From a virus, in IMG/VR virus record IMGVR_UViG_3300022861_000009, positions 1 through 24,908 of that record: DNA of 24,908 bases; one strand, 5' to 3'. The notes under the pieces were generated by a model, which had not been told where the DNA came from, did no database searches, and saw nothing but the letters and a program-made list of their open reading frames with translations. Below, piece by piece: positions 13,635-21,609 of this stretch (the stretch's first letter is position 1; every line of letters begins with the position of its first letter). The translations under genes were made by a program, and so were the position numbers.

Positions 13635-14098
13635 GCGCGCAAACAGCTATCGCCGCCGTGTACGCGCTTCTGAAGACCGTTCCCGGCGTGGGGCCGAATG
13701 TCTACGACCAGATCCGCTTTTCGAACGATGACGCCACATTCAATGCGCTGTTTGTCGATGCGGTGACCAACCCGGCCGCGCCGATCGTGCGCACCTGGAT
13801 GGTGAGCCGGGAGTCAACGCCTTCCAAAGATGAGGCCATGCAAGCCTATCGCGACACGCACAATATCGTGATGACGGGCTTCATGTCGTTTCAGGACGGC
13901 ATCTCGGAGCCTATCTGGCAAGCGCAGATCGACGCAATTCGCGCGATCTTCGGCGCGTTCGCAAATCGTCACTTGGGCGGCCTGTTTGACTGGTCGGGGC
14001 CACCGCAAGCCGAGGCTGTTCGGGTCGTCTTCTTCCGGAATGTCCTCTGCCACAGTGTTCGCATCATTCACCCGGTTCAGGAATTTCCGCTCAACTGA
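13631..14098 (+). CDS. Probable tail terminator / tail-joining protein
   Basis: A 155-residue protein placed just before the tail tube gene, the usual place of the tail terminator, which caps the tube at fixed length and binds the head. It starts with a helix (TAIAAVYALLKTVPGVG) and has strands with RTWMVSRES, NIVMTGFMSF, a long helix (PIWQAQIDAIRAIFGAFAN) and a final strand pair (VRVVFFRNVLCHSVRIIHPVQEF). This alpha/beta order is like lambda gpU-type terminators, though I cannot prove homology. It starts within the previous stop codon (ATGA), so it is probably coupled to the neck gene. Confidence 0.62.
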   Translation: MSAQTAIAAVYALLKTVPGVGPNVYDQIRFSNDDATFNALFVDAVTNPAAPIVRTWMVSRESTPSKDEAMQAYRDTHNIVMTGFMSFQDGISEPIWQAQIDAIRAIFGAFANRHLGGLFDWSGPPQAEAVRVVFFRNVLCHSVRIIHPVQEFPLN

Positions 14099-14113
14099 GC
14101 GAAAGGAGCATCA

Positions 14114-15127
14114 ATGGCTACCACGTTTTCAACCCAGAGGACCATCGCCCGCAAGATCGTGTTGAGCGCGAAATCGCAGGAAACGGTCGGCGAGGTCTTC
14201 GCCGATGCCGCCCTTACCTACCTGGCTCGCGCGGAGACATCGGGGTTTGCGCAGCAGGTTTACGAAAAAGAGACGGACTACCAATATTCCGGCAAGGGCA
14301 ACTCGATGGCGACCGAAAGCCGCCTGATTGCCGAGTCTTCGTCTTTCAATCTCAACACGCGGCTTGACGACTTCCTGGCCGGGTTCCTGTTCGCCTTCGT
14401 GATGGGGCAGGAAACGTTCGTTGCGGGCGCGGGAGCCGCGCCTAACACGCACACGTTCACCTGGAAAGATACGGGCGACCCGGCTCCGCTCACCAACGTC
14501 TACATCGAAGACGCGGCCGGTCTGAAGCGCAAGTGGAGTGACTTGGCCCTTTCCCAAGTCGTGATCTCGGGAGCGGACAAGGGGTCGGTGATGGTCAAGG
14601 CGTCTTTTCTGGGCCTCGACACAGTGACCGATGGCGCGATGGCCGCATTGCCCGCACTGCCCACGGCGCAGTACCTCTACGGTTCGGGTTCCACCGTCTC
14701 GATCGGGCCGGTCGGCGCGCCGGTTTCGCTCTCGCCCCGCGTTCTGAGCTGGGAAGCGACCTTCGATCATGCATGCGAGCTGTTCCGAGCCTGCGGTGGA
14801 GGCACCAAACCGTACTTTGTTCGCCAGGGCAGCCCGCTCAACAAGCTCAAGCTGGTGATCGCTGTCGACACAACCTCCGATGTGCGCGACTGGATGATCA
14901 ACCAGACGCCACTCGAAGTGAAGATCGCAGTCGCTTCGGGTGCAACCACATTCCTGGCAGACTATCCGCACATCATTTTGCCCAAGGCCGACCTTGGCGA
15001 ACAGGACAAGTACGTCGCCTATACCGTCGAGCTGGATCAGAACTCCATCCTTCAGCCTGTCGGCGGCGGCGATAGCGTCACCGTCACGGTCGGCAACACG
15101 GACCTGGCATATCTGATCGGGGTTTAA
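14114..15127 (+). CDS. Major tail tube protein
   Basis: A 337-residue protein that should stack in hexameric rings to make the long tail tube. It is mostly beta strands separated by Gly/Thr/Ser-rich turns, as in tail tube proteins, with segments such as TFTWKDTGDPAPLTNVYIED and VVISGADKGSVMVKASFLG. It lies after the tail terminator-like gene and before the tail chaperone pair and tape measure gene, which is the standard tail tube position. AAGGAG lies just before the ATG, fitting high expression. A likely transcription terminator follows its stop. No contractile sheath gene lies beside it, so a non-contractile tail is indicated. The length is greater than that of the simplest tubes, so it may carry an extra domain. 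Confidence 0.8.
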   Translation: MATTFSTQRTIARKIVLSAKSQETVGEVFADAALTYLARAETSGFAQQVYEKETDYQYSGKGNSMATESRLIAESSSFNLNTRLDDFLAGFLFAFVMGQETFVAGAGAAPNTHTFTWKDTGDPAPLTNVYIEDAAGLKRKWSDLALSQVVISGADKGSVMVKASFLGLDTVTDGAMAALPALPTAQYLYGSGSTVSIGPVGAPVSLSPRVLSWEATFDHACELFRACGGGTKPYFVRQGSPLNKLKLVIAVDTTSDVRDWMINQTPLEVKIAVASGATTFLADYPHIILPKADLGEQDKYVAYTVELDQNSILQPVGGGDSVTVTVGNTDLAYLIGV

Positions 15128-15143
15128 ACACGGGTTTTCTCCT

Positions 15144-15178
15144 GGGGGATGGCTGCGGTGGCTGTCCCCTTCTTTTTC
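15144..15178 (+). terminator. Likely intrinsic terminator after the tail tube gene
   Basis: GGGGATGGC (15145-15153) pairs with GCTGTCCCC (15161-15169) through nine pairs, two of them G-U, around a 7-base loop. It is followed at once by a T-rich tract, TTCTTTTTC (15170-15178). This has the form of a Rho-independent terminator. Because the tail genes continue, it is probably leaky and would keep tail tube expression above the genes downstream. Confidence 0.6.
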
Positions 15179-15203
15179 ACCGTTTACGAGGAGATTGAAG
15201 AAA

Positions 15204-15998
15204 ATGGCAAAGAACAAACGCACAGAGGGTACGGCGATCGCCGCGCCCGCCCTTCCGGCCGACAGTTCGCAGAACATCGCTCCTGTGACGGCCATGCTTC
15301 CCTTGGACGTTCCGCGCACCATCACGCTGAAGGGCGCCCAGAAGACGTTTAGCTATCACTTCCGCCGCATCACGGCCGCGGACTGGCAAGCGTTCTTCGC
15401 CGCTATCGTTCACCAGACGCTGCAGCGCGGCCCAGTGCGCGAGACGGTGTATGAGAGCGAGACCGCGCAGATCGAGCTGGTGGAGAAAGCGCTGAAGACC
15501 GTGGAGGGCTACGGCGACCTGAGCGGCTTGAAGAATTGGAAGACGGCGCTGCCTCTGACGCATCGCCTCTCCGTTGGCGTGGTGCTGCGCAACGTGGGCG
15601 AGTCGAGCCGGCCGCGGGAAACCGCGCAGCTCGCCGACCTGGTCACGATCGAGCTGGACGCGTTCTGGTCAGCCGGCGACAAGGGTAAGGCCACGCTCTA
15701 CTCCGGCCTGGTGCACCGCTTCCGGCAGCCGTCGATTGCGCAGCTTCGCCACTTCAATTTCGAATCGGCACGGGTGCGCGTCGAAGGCACGGCAGAGAGC
15801 GGCATCACGACGTACCCCGCGCGCCAGCTCGTGGCCATGCGGATCTATGACGAACTGATCGAAGAGGTCGACGGCTACTCGGTGGACGGCAAGCCGCTGG
15901 TGGGTATCGAGAATATTCAGCGAGAGATGGACGGCGCGCACAAGGCCGAGGCCGCGCTGGCGCTGTTCTCGCAGGGCGATGCCGTTCGCGTGCAGTGA
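15204..15998 (+). CDS. Tail assembly chaperone, first part (lambda G-like position)
   Basis: A 264-residue protein between the tail tube and tape measure genes, where tail assembly chaperones lie. These proteins bind the tape measure and bring tube subunits but are not in the finished tail. GAGGAG (15188-15193) lies ten bases before the ATG at 15204; an in-frame TTG at 15195 is one base from that site and is less likely. After a basic, Ala/Pro-rich lead, the protein has a strand pair (TITLKGAQKTFSYHFRRI) and many helices, with a LVHRFRQPSIAQLRHFNF stretch. Its TGA stop (15996-15998) is followed, in the same frame, by another open frame after one codon. I do not recognise the protein family; the role comes from position. 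Confidence 0.65.
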   Translation: MAKNKRTEGTAIAAPALPADSSQNIAPVTAMLPLDVPRTITLKGAQKTFSYHFRRITAADWQAFFAAIVHQTLQRGPVRETVYESETAQIELVEKALKTVEGYGDLSGLKNWKTALPLTHRLSVGVVLRNVGESSRPRETAQLADLVTIELDAFWSAGDKGKATLYSGLVHRFRQPSIAQLRHFNFESARVRVEGTAESGITTYPARQLVAMRIYDELIEEVDGYSVDGKPLVGIENIQREMDGAHKAEAALALFSQGDAVRVQ

Positions 15999-16001
15999 TC
16001 C

Positions 16002-16403
16002 GTGGACGCGATTCGGCACTTTAAGGGCAGCGCGGCGTGCGATCTGAAGGGGCTGCGCACGGCCGCGCAGGAGTTTTTCGAGGAGGGGTATGCGTCTTCG
16101 GAAGCAAATCGAACGATCGCCGCGACCCCTCCGGAACACCAGGCTGAGGCGCGCAAGGCGCTTCTACCGCAGCGCACTCTGCCGGACGGCTACTACATCT
16201 GGATTGCGCACCTTATCTGGGTCGAGCGCGTGCTGGAGATCGTTCGGCTCGACCTCGCGGCCGTCGAAGTGGAAGGGCTGCTCATGCTCAAACAGGAACG
16301 GAGCCGCTTCCAGTCTGCGCACCCGGCGTGCCCTCACTGCGGAATGCCCAACGAAATGCATGCGCTCGTTTGCCGGGAGTGCATGGGTGAAATCGGGAAG
16401 TAG
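16002..16403 (+). CDS. Zinc-ribbon protein of the tail chaperone pair (second part)
   Basis: A 133-residue open frame that begins with GTG at 16002, one codon after the previous gene's TGA and in the same frame. No ribosome binding site is visible, so it is made by reinitiation or by readthrough of the UGA. The first 100 residues are helical, with a hydrophobic DGYYIWIAHLIWVERVLEIV stretch (about 62-81) and an EVEGLLMLKQERSRF helix. The C-terminus has Cys110-x2-Cys113 and Cys124-x2-Cys127, the four-cysteine pattern of a zinc ribbon. In many long-tailed phages the chaperone has a short form and a longer form extended by a second frame, usually by frameshifting; this gene lies in that place. 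The zinc ribbon is unusual for it. Confidence 0.65.
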   Translation: MDAIRHFKGSAACDLKGLRTAAQEFFEEGYASSEANRTIAATPPEHQAEARKALLPQRTLPDGYYIWIAHLIWVERVLEIVRLDLAAVEVEGLLMLKQERSRFQSAHPACPHCGMPNEMHALVCRECMGEIGK

Positions 16404-16430
16404 CGAAAAGACAGGGAATAGGAAATAGCT

Positions 16431-19400
16431 ATGGCGACGGCCGTACAGATCGAACTGCAGGTAGATGAGAAGGGCGCCGTCAGCGGTGTGCGCAATGTAG
16501 ATACGGCCCTGAAGGGCGTGACGCCCACCGCCCAGGCGCTCAACTCCACGCTGGAGCGGTTGAACGTCACCCTTGACCAGATGGGAAAGAAGGGCAAAAA
16601 GGCCGCCAGTGACACCGAAAAGGCGTTGGCAAGCGCGCGACGTGAGGCCACAGAAGCGTTGCATGGCACCCACCTCCTGACGGAAGAATTCGACATCCAT
16701 CTTCCCCGCGCCATGCAGCGTATCGTTGCACAAAGCAAGATTGCGCAGGCCGCGTTGAGCGCGCTGGGACCGGCGATGATGGGCCTGGGTGCAATCCAGA
16801 TCGGCGCAATGGTCTTTACCCAGCTCTACGATGGGGCGAAGAAGCTCTACGAGAAGTGGCTGGATGTTGACGGCGCGATCAAAAAATACAATGACGAGGC
16901 GGCCGAGGCGGCCTCGAAGAAATTCTATGAGAATGCCGGCGTCGAGGACCTGACCGCCGATCTAAAGGAAGCGAATGAGCAGCTCGACCGGCTGAGCGAC
17001 AGGAGAAAATTAACAGCCAACTTATGGGAAGGGTTGCAGGCGCGAGAGGGCGGTCCTTTTGTAGTGGGCGGCATAGGAACTGGCCCCGGAGCCCCGGTCG
17101 GGCTGGGTTTAGGCGGCGACACGCTAAAAATCAACCCCAATCTCGGCATGACCATGGGGGAGGCGAAGACAAAAGGTGAGGCCCAAGCAACTGCGGACGC
17201 AACCCAACTACGCTTGATGGAGGAAACCCACAAGAAAAACCTCGGATTGATCGTAGATGAAAAGGTCAAAACCGAGGCAAAGCTGACAGGCATTGCAAAG
17301 GAACGCATTGCGCGTGACGCCGCCTACAAGACCGCTGACGAAAATCGGCGCTACAGAGCCCAGGAAGACACAAAGCTAGCGGAGATCGCTAACCGTGGAA
17401 AAGACCCTTCGGACCCAAAGTATCTCACTGTGCGTCCGGACGCGGGCGCGACTGAAAACACCCTCGCGAAACAGCATGCCGACGCGGAGTTTCAGGCCCA
17501 CCAGACTGAACAGCAGAGGACGGACGCTCAGGAGCTACGCCGCATTCACGAGGAAGCTTTGGAGTCTGGCCTGCACGGATCAAGGCTGTTTGCCGCTCAG
17601 GAAGCAGCGGCCATCCGAGAGCTGGAAGAAAAGCACATCGCATCGGCCCAAGCTGTCGCGGATATCCATGCCAAGTTCCATAACGAACAGATGCACCGGA
17701 TGGAAGAGGAAGAACACAAGATCCAGGAGATGCGCGCTCAGACCCAGTTGGTTGGGTTGACGGGCGTCTCCCGTGTCCAGCAGGAAGAAAAGAATAGAGT
17801 CAATGCCGTTTTCGATCCCAACAGCGGCCTCAATCCTGGCCAGCGTCTGGCGGAAGTGAATGAGATCCACAAACAGACAGTTCAGCAGATCGGCGAGCTG
17901 AACAAGTCCTTTGCCACTCGCGTGGACGAGATCACAGCGCAGGCTGCGAATCGCGAGCTGAGTGGCTTCAACAGAATTCGCGCAGACGCGGATAATCAGA
18001 TCGCGGCGCTGCGGAGGGATTTCAAGGATAAGGGCGGCAAGCAATCCGATCTCGATCGCGGCATTGCCGGAATCAAGCAGAGTGCGGGCGATCAATCCGT
18101 TGAGAAGATGCGGGAAATATCGGACGAGACGGGCGTGATCGAGGCTGAGGCGCGCGCCAAGTCGCTGGGCGGCGAGAAGCAGAAGACGGCTGCACTCGAC
18201 GCCGAATACCGCGTCCGCATAGGAAAATTCGAAGAGTGGCGTCGGAAGGAACTGGAGGGGGTCAAGCAGGGAAGCCAAGAAGAAGCTGCGATCAACGATG
18301 CCGCGAATCGCCGTGAAGTGGCCGCTGCCCAAGAGCGCGACGCCGACATGGTGGAAGCTTCGAAGGCAGCCCGCGAAAAGATGGCCGGCGAATTTGATCA
18401 CATGTTCAAGGGCCTGGACCATCCGCTGAAGTATCTGGAAGAGATGGGCGACAAGGTGGCGGGCGAAGCGGCGGCCGGCCTGGTGCAGAAGGTTCAGCAG
18501 CATGGTCATGGCACGCCTGCGCCCGATGGCGGAAGCCTATTTGGGAACGTCCTGGGCGACTTCGGATTCGGCGGCAAGAAGCATGGTGGCGCGCCAGGTG
18601 TGCCCGCGGCCGCACCTGGGAACCCTGGTGCAGCCGCTGCGACCAGCAGTGTGTTCTCGCTGAACAGTGCAATGATTCGCGTGGCGTCGGCGAGCATCTC
18701 TTTCGGCGGTGGAATGGGAATGGGTGGCAGCGCGGTTCCCGGAGCGGCCGGTGGCGGCACCAACTTGCTCGGTGGCGCATTGCCTTCGTCTGGATTTTCG
18801 TCCACGTCTGATTTAGCCGTTAACGGTGAGGGCGCGGGCGTATCGTCCGGTAGCTCCGCCCCTGCAACTCACGCGGGCGGCGGCGGCTTGGTCGGCGATG
18901 CATATCGTTCAGTTCGGCACGCGTTTGGCGGTAGCACCCGCGGCGTAGGATCGGCCCCTTCGGTAAGTGCAGCGACGCCTTCGACACCTTCCGCTGGCGC
19001 CGGCATGATCGGCGGCGCGGGCGACTCCAGTATGGCGGCCGCGGGAAACTTCACGACGGGCGGCGGCACTCCTCCACCACGCGGCGCGGGCCTTGTCGGT
19101 GCTGTAAACAATATGGGCAAGGGCATCAGCCTCTATAAGCAGGCCGAGAGTGATTTTTCGGGCGGTAGCGGCTCAGGGGGATCAGGATCGTCTGACGCCG
19201 GCGGTGATACGGCAGAGACGCAAGCCGATCCGCTCAGTGGCACACTTAATTCCGATGGCAGTTTCACCAGCGACAGTTCTGGCTCAGGCGATTCCAGCCA
19301 AGGCCCCAGCACAGCGGACAGGGTAATGAGCGGCGCCCAGGGCGCTGTAGGGTTGTACTCGGCGTATCAAGGCAACGGAGGCGTAGGCGGAGCACTCAGC

Positions 19401-20138
19401 GGCGCGATGAGCGGCATGGAACTCGGTATGGCAGTTGGCGGTCCGATTGGCGCAGCGATCGGCGCTGGCGTTGGCGCGCTTGTTGGTGCAATCGGATTTG
19501 GTGGCCGCGAGAAAGCGCGGGTCTATGATCTGAAAACCGTCCGGCCGCGGCTCAAGAATGACACGGACAGCTTCCAGCAGGGCTCGATGGATTACTTGAG
19601 CGCCTACAGCGACATGGAGAGTGCGCAGACCGATGCTAACCACACGATCAGCAAGCTCGGCCCTGCCGCCAACAGTTACTACCAGGACACCATCAAGCCG
19701 GAGATCTCGACGGCCGAGCAGAAGCTGAGCCGGGAGGCGAAGGCCGGACGTAGCGCGTCGACGTTCAGCGCGGCGCAGTATGACACTGGCGGCGCAATCG
19801 ACGATTTCGGCGACCTGGCCACGTCTCCGGACCATGGCCTGGTCCACGCGCAACTCGGCGAATTCGTTGTCAAGCCGAACGCCTATCAGAAAAACAAATC
19901 GACGCTCGATGCGCTGAACTCGGGCGCCTCGATGGAAGACGTGGCGAACAGTTACCGCTCGACCATGCAATCAAGGGACGCGCGGAGCGGCAGCCAGGGA
20001 GGCGACCGCACTGCTCACCTGCACTTCCATTCTCCCGACGCCAAGGGCATCCGGGATCTCTTTATGAATAACGCGCATCATGTCCGCGCTGCATTGAACT
20101 CCAGTTACGGAAGCTACGGGGGACAGGCCGATGCCTGA
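16431..20138 (+). CDS. Tail tape measure protein
   Basis: A 1235-residue protein, the longest in the window, that sets tail length and leaves with the DNA. Its N-terminus has the usual strand start (TAVQIELQVDEKGAVSGV). A hydrophobic patch (about residues 105-135, GPAMMGLGAIQIGAMVF) follows. Residues about 244-657 are Glu/Lys/Ala/Gln-rich coiled coil. Residues about 690-970 are Gly/Ser/Ala-rich and low complexity. Then a glycine-rich hydrophobic segment (about 983-1025, GPIGAAIGAGVGALVGAIG) that could enter the membrane, and a C-terminal block with YDTGGAIDDFG and LGEFVVKPNAY, a motif common at tape measure ends. A ribosome binding site AGGA (16420-16423) precedes the ATG. The stop overlaps the next gene by eight bases. 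Confidence 0.92.
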   Translation: MATAVQIELQVDEKGAVSGVRNVDTALKGVTPTAQALNSTLERLNVTLDQMGKKGKKAASDTEKALASARREATEALHGTHLLTEEFDIHLPRAMQRIVAQSKIAQAALSALGPAMMGLGAIQIGAMVFTQLYDGAKKLYEKWLDVDGAIKKYNDEAAEAASKKFYENAGVEDLTADLKEANEQLDRLSDRRKLTANLWEGLQAREGGPFVVGGIGTGPGAPVGLGLGGDTLKINPNLGMTMGEAKTKGEAQATADATQLRLMEETHKKNLGLIVDEKVKTEAKLTGIAKERIARDAAYKTADENRRYRAQEDTKLAEIANRGKDPSDPKYLTVRPDAGATENTLAKQHADAEFQAHQTEQQRTDAQELRRIHEEALESGLHGSRLFAAQEAAAIRELEEKHIASAQAVADIHAKFHNEQMHRMEEEEHKIQEMRAQTQLVGLTGVSRVQQEEKNRVNAVFDPNSGLNPGQRLAEVNEIHKQTVQQIGELNKSFATRVDEITAQAANRELSGFNRIRADADNQIAALRRDFKDKGGKQSDLDRGIAGIKQSAGDQSVEKMREISDETGVIEAEARAKSLGGEKQKTAALDAEYRVRIGKFEEWRRKELEGVKQGSQEEAAINDAANRREVAAAQERDADMVEASKAAREKMAGEFDHMFKGLDHPLKYLEEMGDKVAGEAAAGLVQKVQQHGHGTPAPDGGSLFGNVLGDFGFGGKKHGGAPGVPAAAPGNPGAAAATSSVFSLNSAMIRVASASISFGGGMGMGGSAVPGAAGGGTNLLGGALPSSGFSSTSDLAVNGEGAGVSSGSSAPATHAGGGGLVGDAYRSVRHAFGGSTRGVGSAPSVSAATPSTPSAGAGMIGGAGDSSMAAAGNFTTGGGTPPPRGAGLVGAVNNMGKGISLYKQAESDFSGGSGSGGSGSSDAGGDTAETQADPLSGTLNSDGSFTSDSSGSGDSSQGPSTADRVMSGAQGAVGLYSAYQGNGGVGGALSGAMSGMELGMAVGGPIGAAIGAGVGALVGAIGFGGREKARVYDLKTVRPRLKNDTDSFQQGSMDYLSAYSDMESAQTDANHTISKLGPAANSYYQDTIKPEISTAEQKLSREAKAGRSASTFSAAQYDTGGAIDDFGDLATSPDHGLVHAQLGEFVVKPNAYQKNKSTLDALNSGASMEDVANSYRSTMQSRDARSGSQGGDRTAHLHFHSPDAKGIRDLFMNNAHHVRAALNSSYGSYGGQADA

Positions 20139-20949
20139 GACTGACATCCTCAATCCTGTCCAGGGCTTCGATCCGGACCTCGGCGACAGCATGAATCCTA
20201 GCTTTGGATTCACGCGCAAGAGAGCCAATACGCGCAGCAACAAGAAGCCGGTGGGCGGCCAGCCTTATTCCCGGGAGTTGAGTAACGCTGGTCACGTCTA
20301 CACGCTCTCCTGGCTGGGGCGCACACTGGCGGTGGCTCAGCGGCTGAAGTGGTACGCCGAGCAATATGAGGACGGCTATTTCACGATCATCGACTGGGAC
20401 AGCAATGAGCGCCAGTACGTGGGCAAGTTCACCAGCGACGTAAACCCGGTGCTCACGGCTAACAATAAGTGGGACATGCAGATGGTGGAGTTCACCGAGA
20501 TTCCCATCTGTCCGATGGTTGAGTATCCCACCGACTGGGCTCACGAAGCCATCTGGCATTACCCGTTCAACGATTATGGGGATCAGAAGCTCGCAGTCAG
20601 CGGCGCATGGGCGAAGGCTACACATATCTTCGATAAGAAGACCGTGATCACGATGGACACGGCCGGCGCAAACGCTGGCGACTGGGCGCAGTTTGAGTAC
20701 CGCGGCTATGGCTTCCAGCTCTCAATGCTGAAAGGCCCTGCTTACGGGGAGGCGGATATCTACGTGGACGGCACCTTGCTACAAACGGTCGATTGCTACG
20801 CGGCTGAGAATCAAGGTCCCCAGATCGTCTTGCGGGCTCCTGGGATATCTCTCGACTTTCACCGCGTGAAGGCTGTGGTGGATGCAACGCAGAACGCGAG
20901 CGCCACAGCGCCGGCTCTTTCCTGGGCTGGCCTGCAGGTGATGCGATGA
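20131..20949 (+). CDS. Distal tail (Dit / lambda M-like) protein with carbohydrate-binding-like extension
   Basis: A 272-residue protein directly after the tape measure gene. Residues 1-135 have a distal tail pattern: YTLSWLGRTLA, a helix with LKWYAEQYEDGYFTIIDWDS, ERQYVGKF, then MQMVEFTEIPICPM and EYPTDW. This fits Dit/lambda M proteins, which cap the tube and join it to the tip. Residues about 148-272 form a second unit: FEYRGYGFQLSMLKGPAYGEADIYVDGTLLQTVDCY, then a strand, and FHRVKAVVDATQNASA, matching the common jelly-roll carbohydrate-binding pattern (G.A.VYVDG...TVD.Y...H.VKV.V...N). A Dit with such an extra domain is known as an evolved Dit and may help bind host glycans. It overlaps the previous and next genes, so all three are probably coupled. 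Confidence 0.72.
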   Translation: MPETDILNPVQGFDPDLGDSMNPSFGFTRKRANTRSNKKPVGGQPYSRELSNAGHVYTLSWLGRTLAVAQRLKWYAEQYEDGYFTIIDWDSNERQYVGKFTSDVNPVLTANNKWDMQMVEFTEIPICPMVEYPTDWAHEAIWHYPFNDYGDQKLAVSGAWAKATHIFDKKTVITMDTAGANAGDWAQFEYRGYGFQLSMLKGPAYGEADIYVDGTLLQTVDCYAAENQGPQIVLRAPGISLDFHRVKAVVDATQNASATAPALSWAGLQVMR

Positions 20950-21608
20950 TTCCGTACTCCTCAACCCTTCAACAGATTGTGGGCGCACATACCGGCATTG
21001 CGCCTGCTCACCTTCTGGACGTGGAGGACTGCAACGGCAATTTCTATTACTGGGCAAGCCGGAAGATGAATGCTCCTTGCGTGCTGGGGCTGGCTGGAGC
21101 AACGGTGCCTTATCTGCCTTGGATACTGAGTGTTCCGGAGTGGAAGTTTTACCGCTCGATGCAGACAGACATGGGCGTTATCGAGATGCAGAACATCTCC
21201 GGCGACACGCTGCAGCGGGACTTCGAGAAGATTATGCGGGCCAGTGCTCTGGAAGGCGCGATGTTTGTTTACCGGGAGTGGCACGCGGACGCTGAAGAAG
21301 CCTCAAAGGAAATCCACGGCACGCTCAGCGTGAACGATAGTGATCCGGAAGAGGTAAAGCTGCAATGCAAACAGCTTCTCAACCCATCGAGCGACACGGC
21401 CCCGCTCTATACCTACTCGGAGATTTGCCAGTGGCGCTGGGGAAGCGCGCAATGTGGTTCGACTCAACTCACTCCCTGCCAACAGAGCTATGCCACCTGC
21501 CAGGTGCTCGAACGCATCCTGGTGATCACCAATAGCTACGAGAAGAATTTCGGCGAGGCCACCGCAAACGTGGCCACAAACGTCATGAATAGGATCAGGC
21601 AATTCTGA
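20946..21608 (+). CDS. Tail tip protein, lambda gpL-like with four-cysteine cluster
   Basis: A 220-residue protein that starts inside the previous stop codon. The N-terminal 140 residues look beta-rich with HLLDVED, FYYWASRKMNAP and a set of strands. The C-terminus has Cys161, Cys170, Cys178 and Cys185, spaced as C-x8-C-x7-C-x6-C in a CQWRWGSAQCG context. This matches the conserved C-terminus of lambda minor tail protein L and relatives such as the DUF2163/BR0599 type, where the cysteines hold a [4Fe-4S] cluster. It lies between the Dit/M-like gene and the J-like gene, as gene L does in lambda (with K and I missing). The cluster itself is inferred, not seen. Confidence 0.78.
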   Translation: MIPYSSTLQQIVGAHTGIAPAHLLDVEDCNGNFYYWASRKMNAPCVLGLAGATVPYLPWILSVPEWKFYRSMQTDMGVIEMQNISGDTLQRDFEKIMRASALEGAMFVYREWHADAEEASKEIHGTLSVNDSDPEEVKLQCKQLLNPSSDTAPLYTYSEICQWRWGSAQCGSTQLTPCQQSYATCQVLERILVITNSYEKNFGEATANVATNVMNRIRQF

Positions 21609-21609
21609 G

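Noticed and set aside
14129-15325. A 398-codon open frame on the - strand
   Set aside because: Antisense to the tail tube gene, Arg-rich, no recognisable domain.
15940-16003. A slippery site for programmed frameshifting in the chaperone pair
   Set aside because: No X-XXY-YYZ heptamer is visible near the end of the first frame, and the second frame is in the same register, so a frameshift is not needed.
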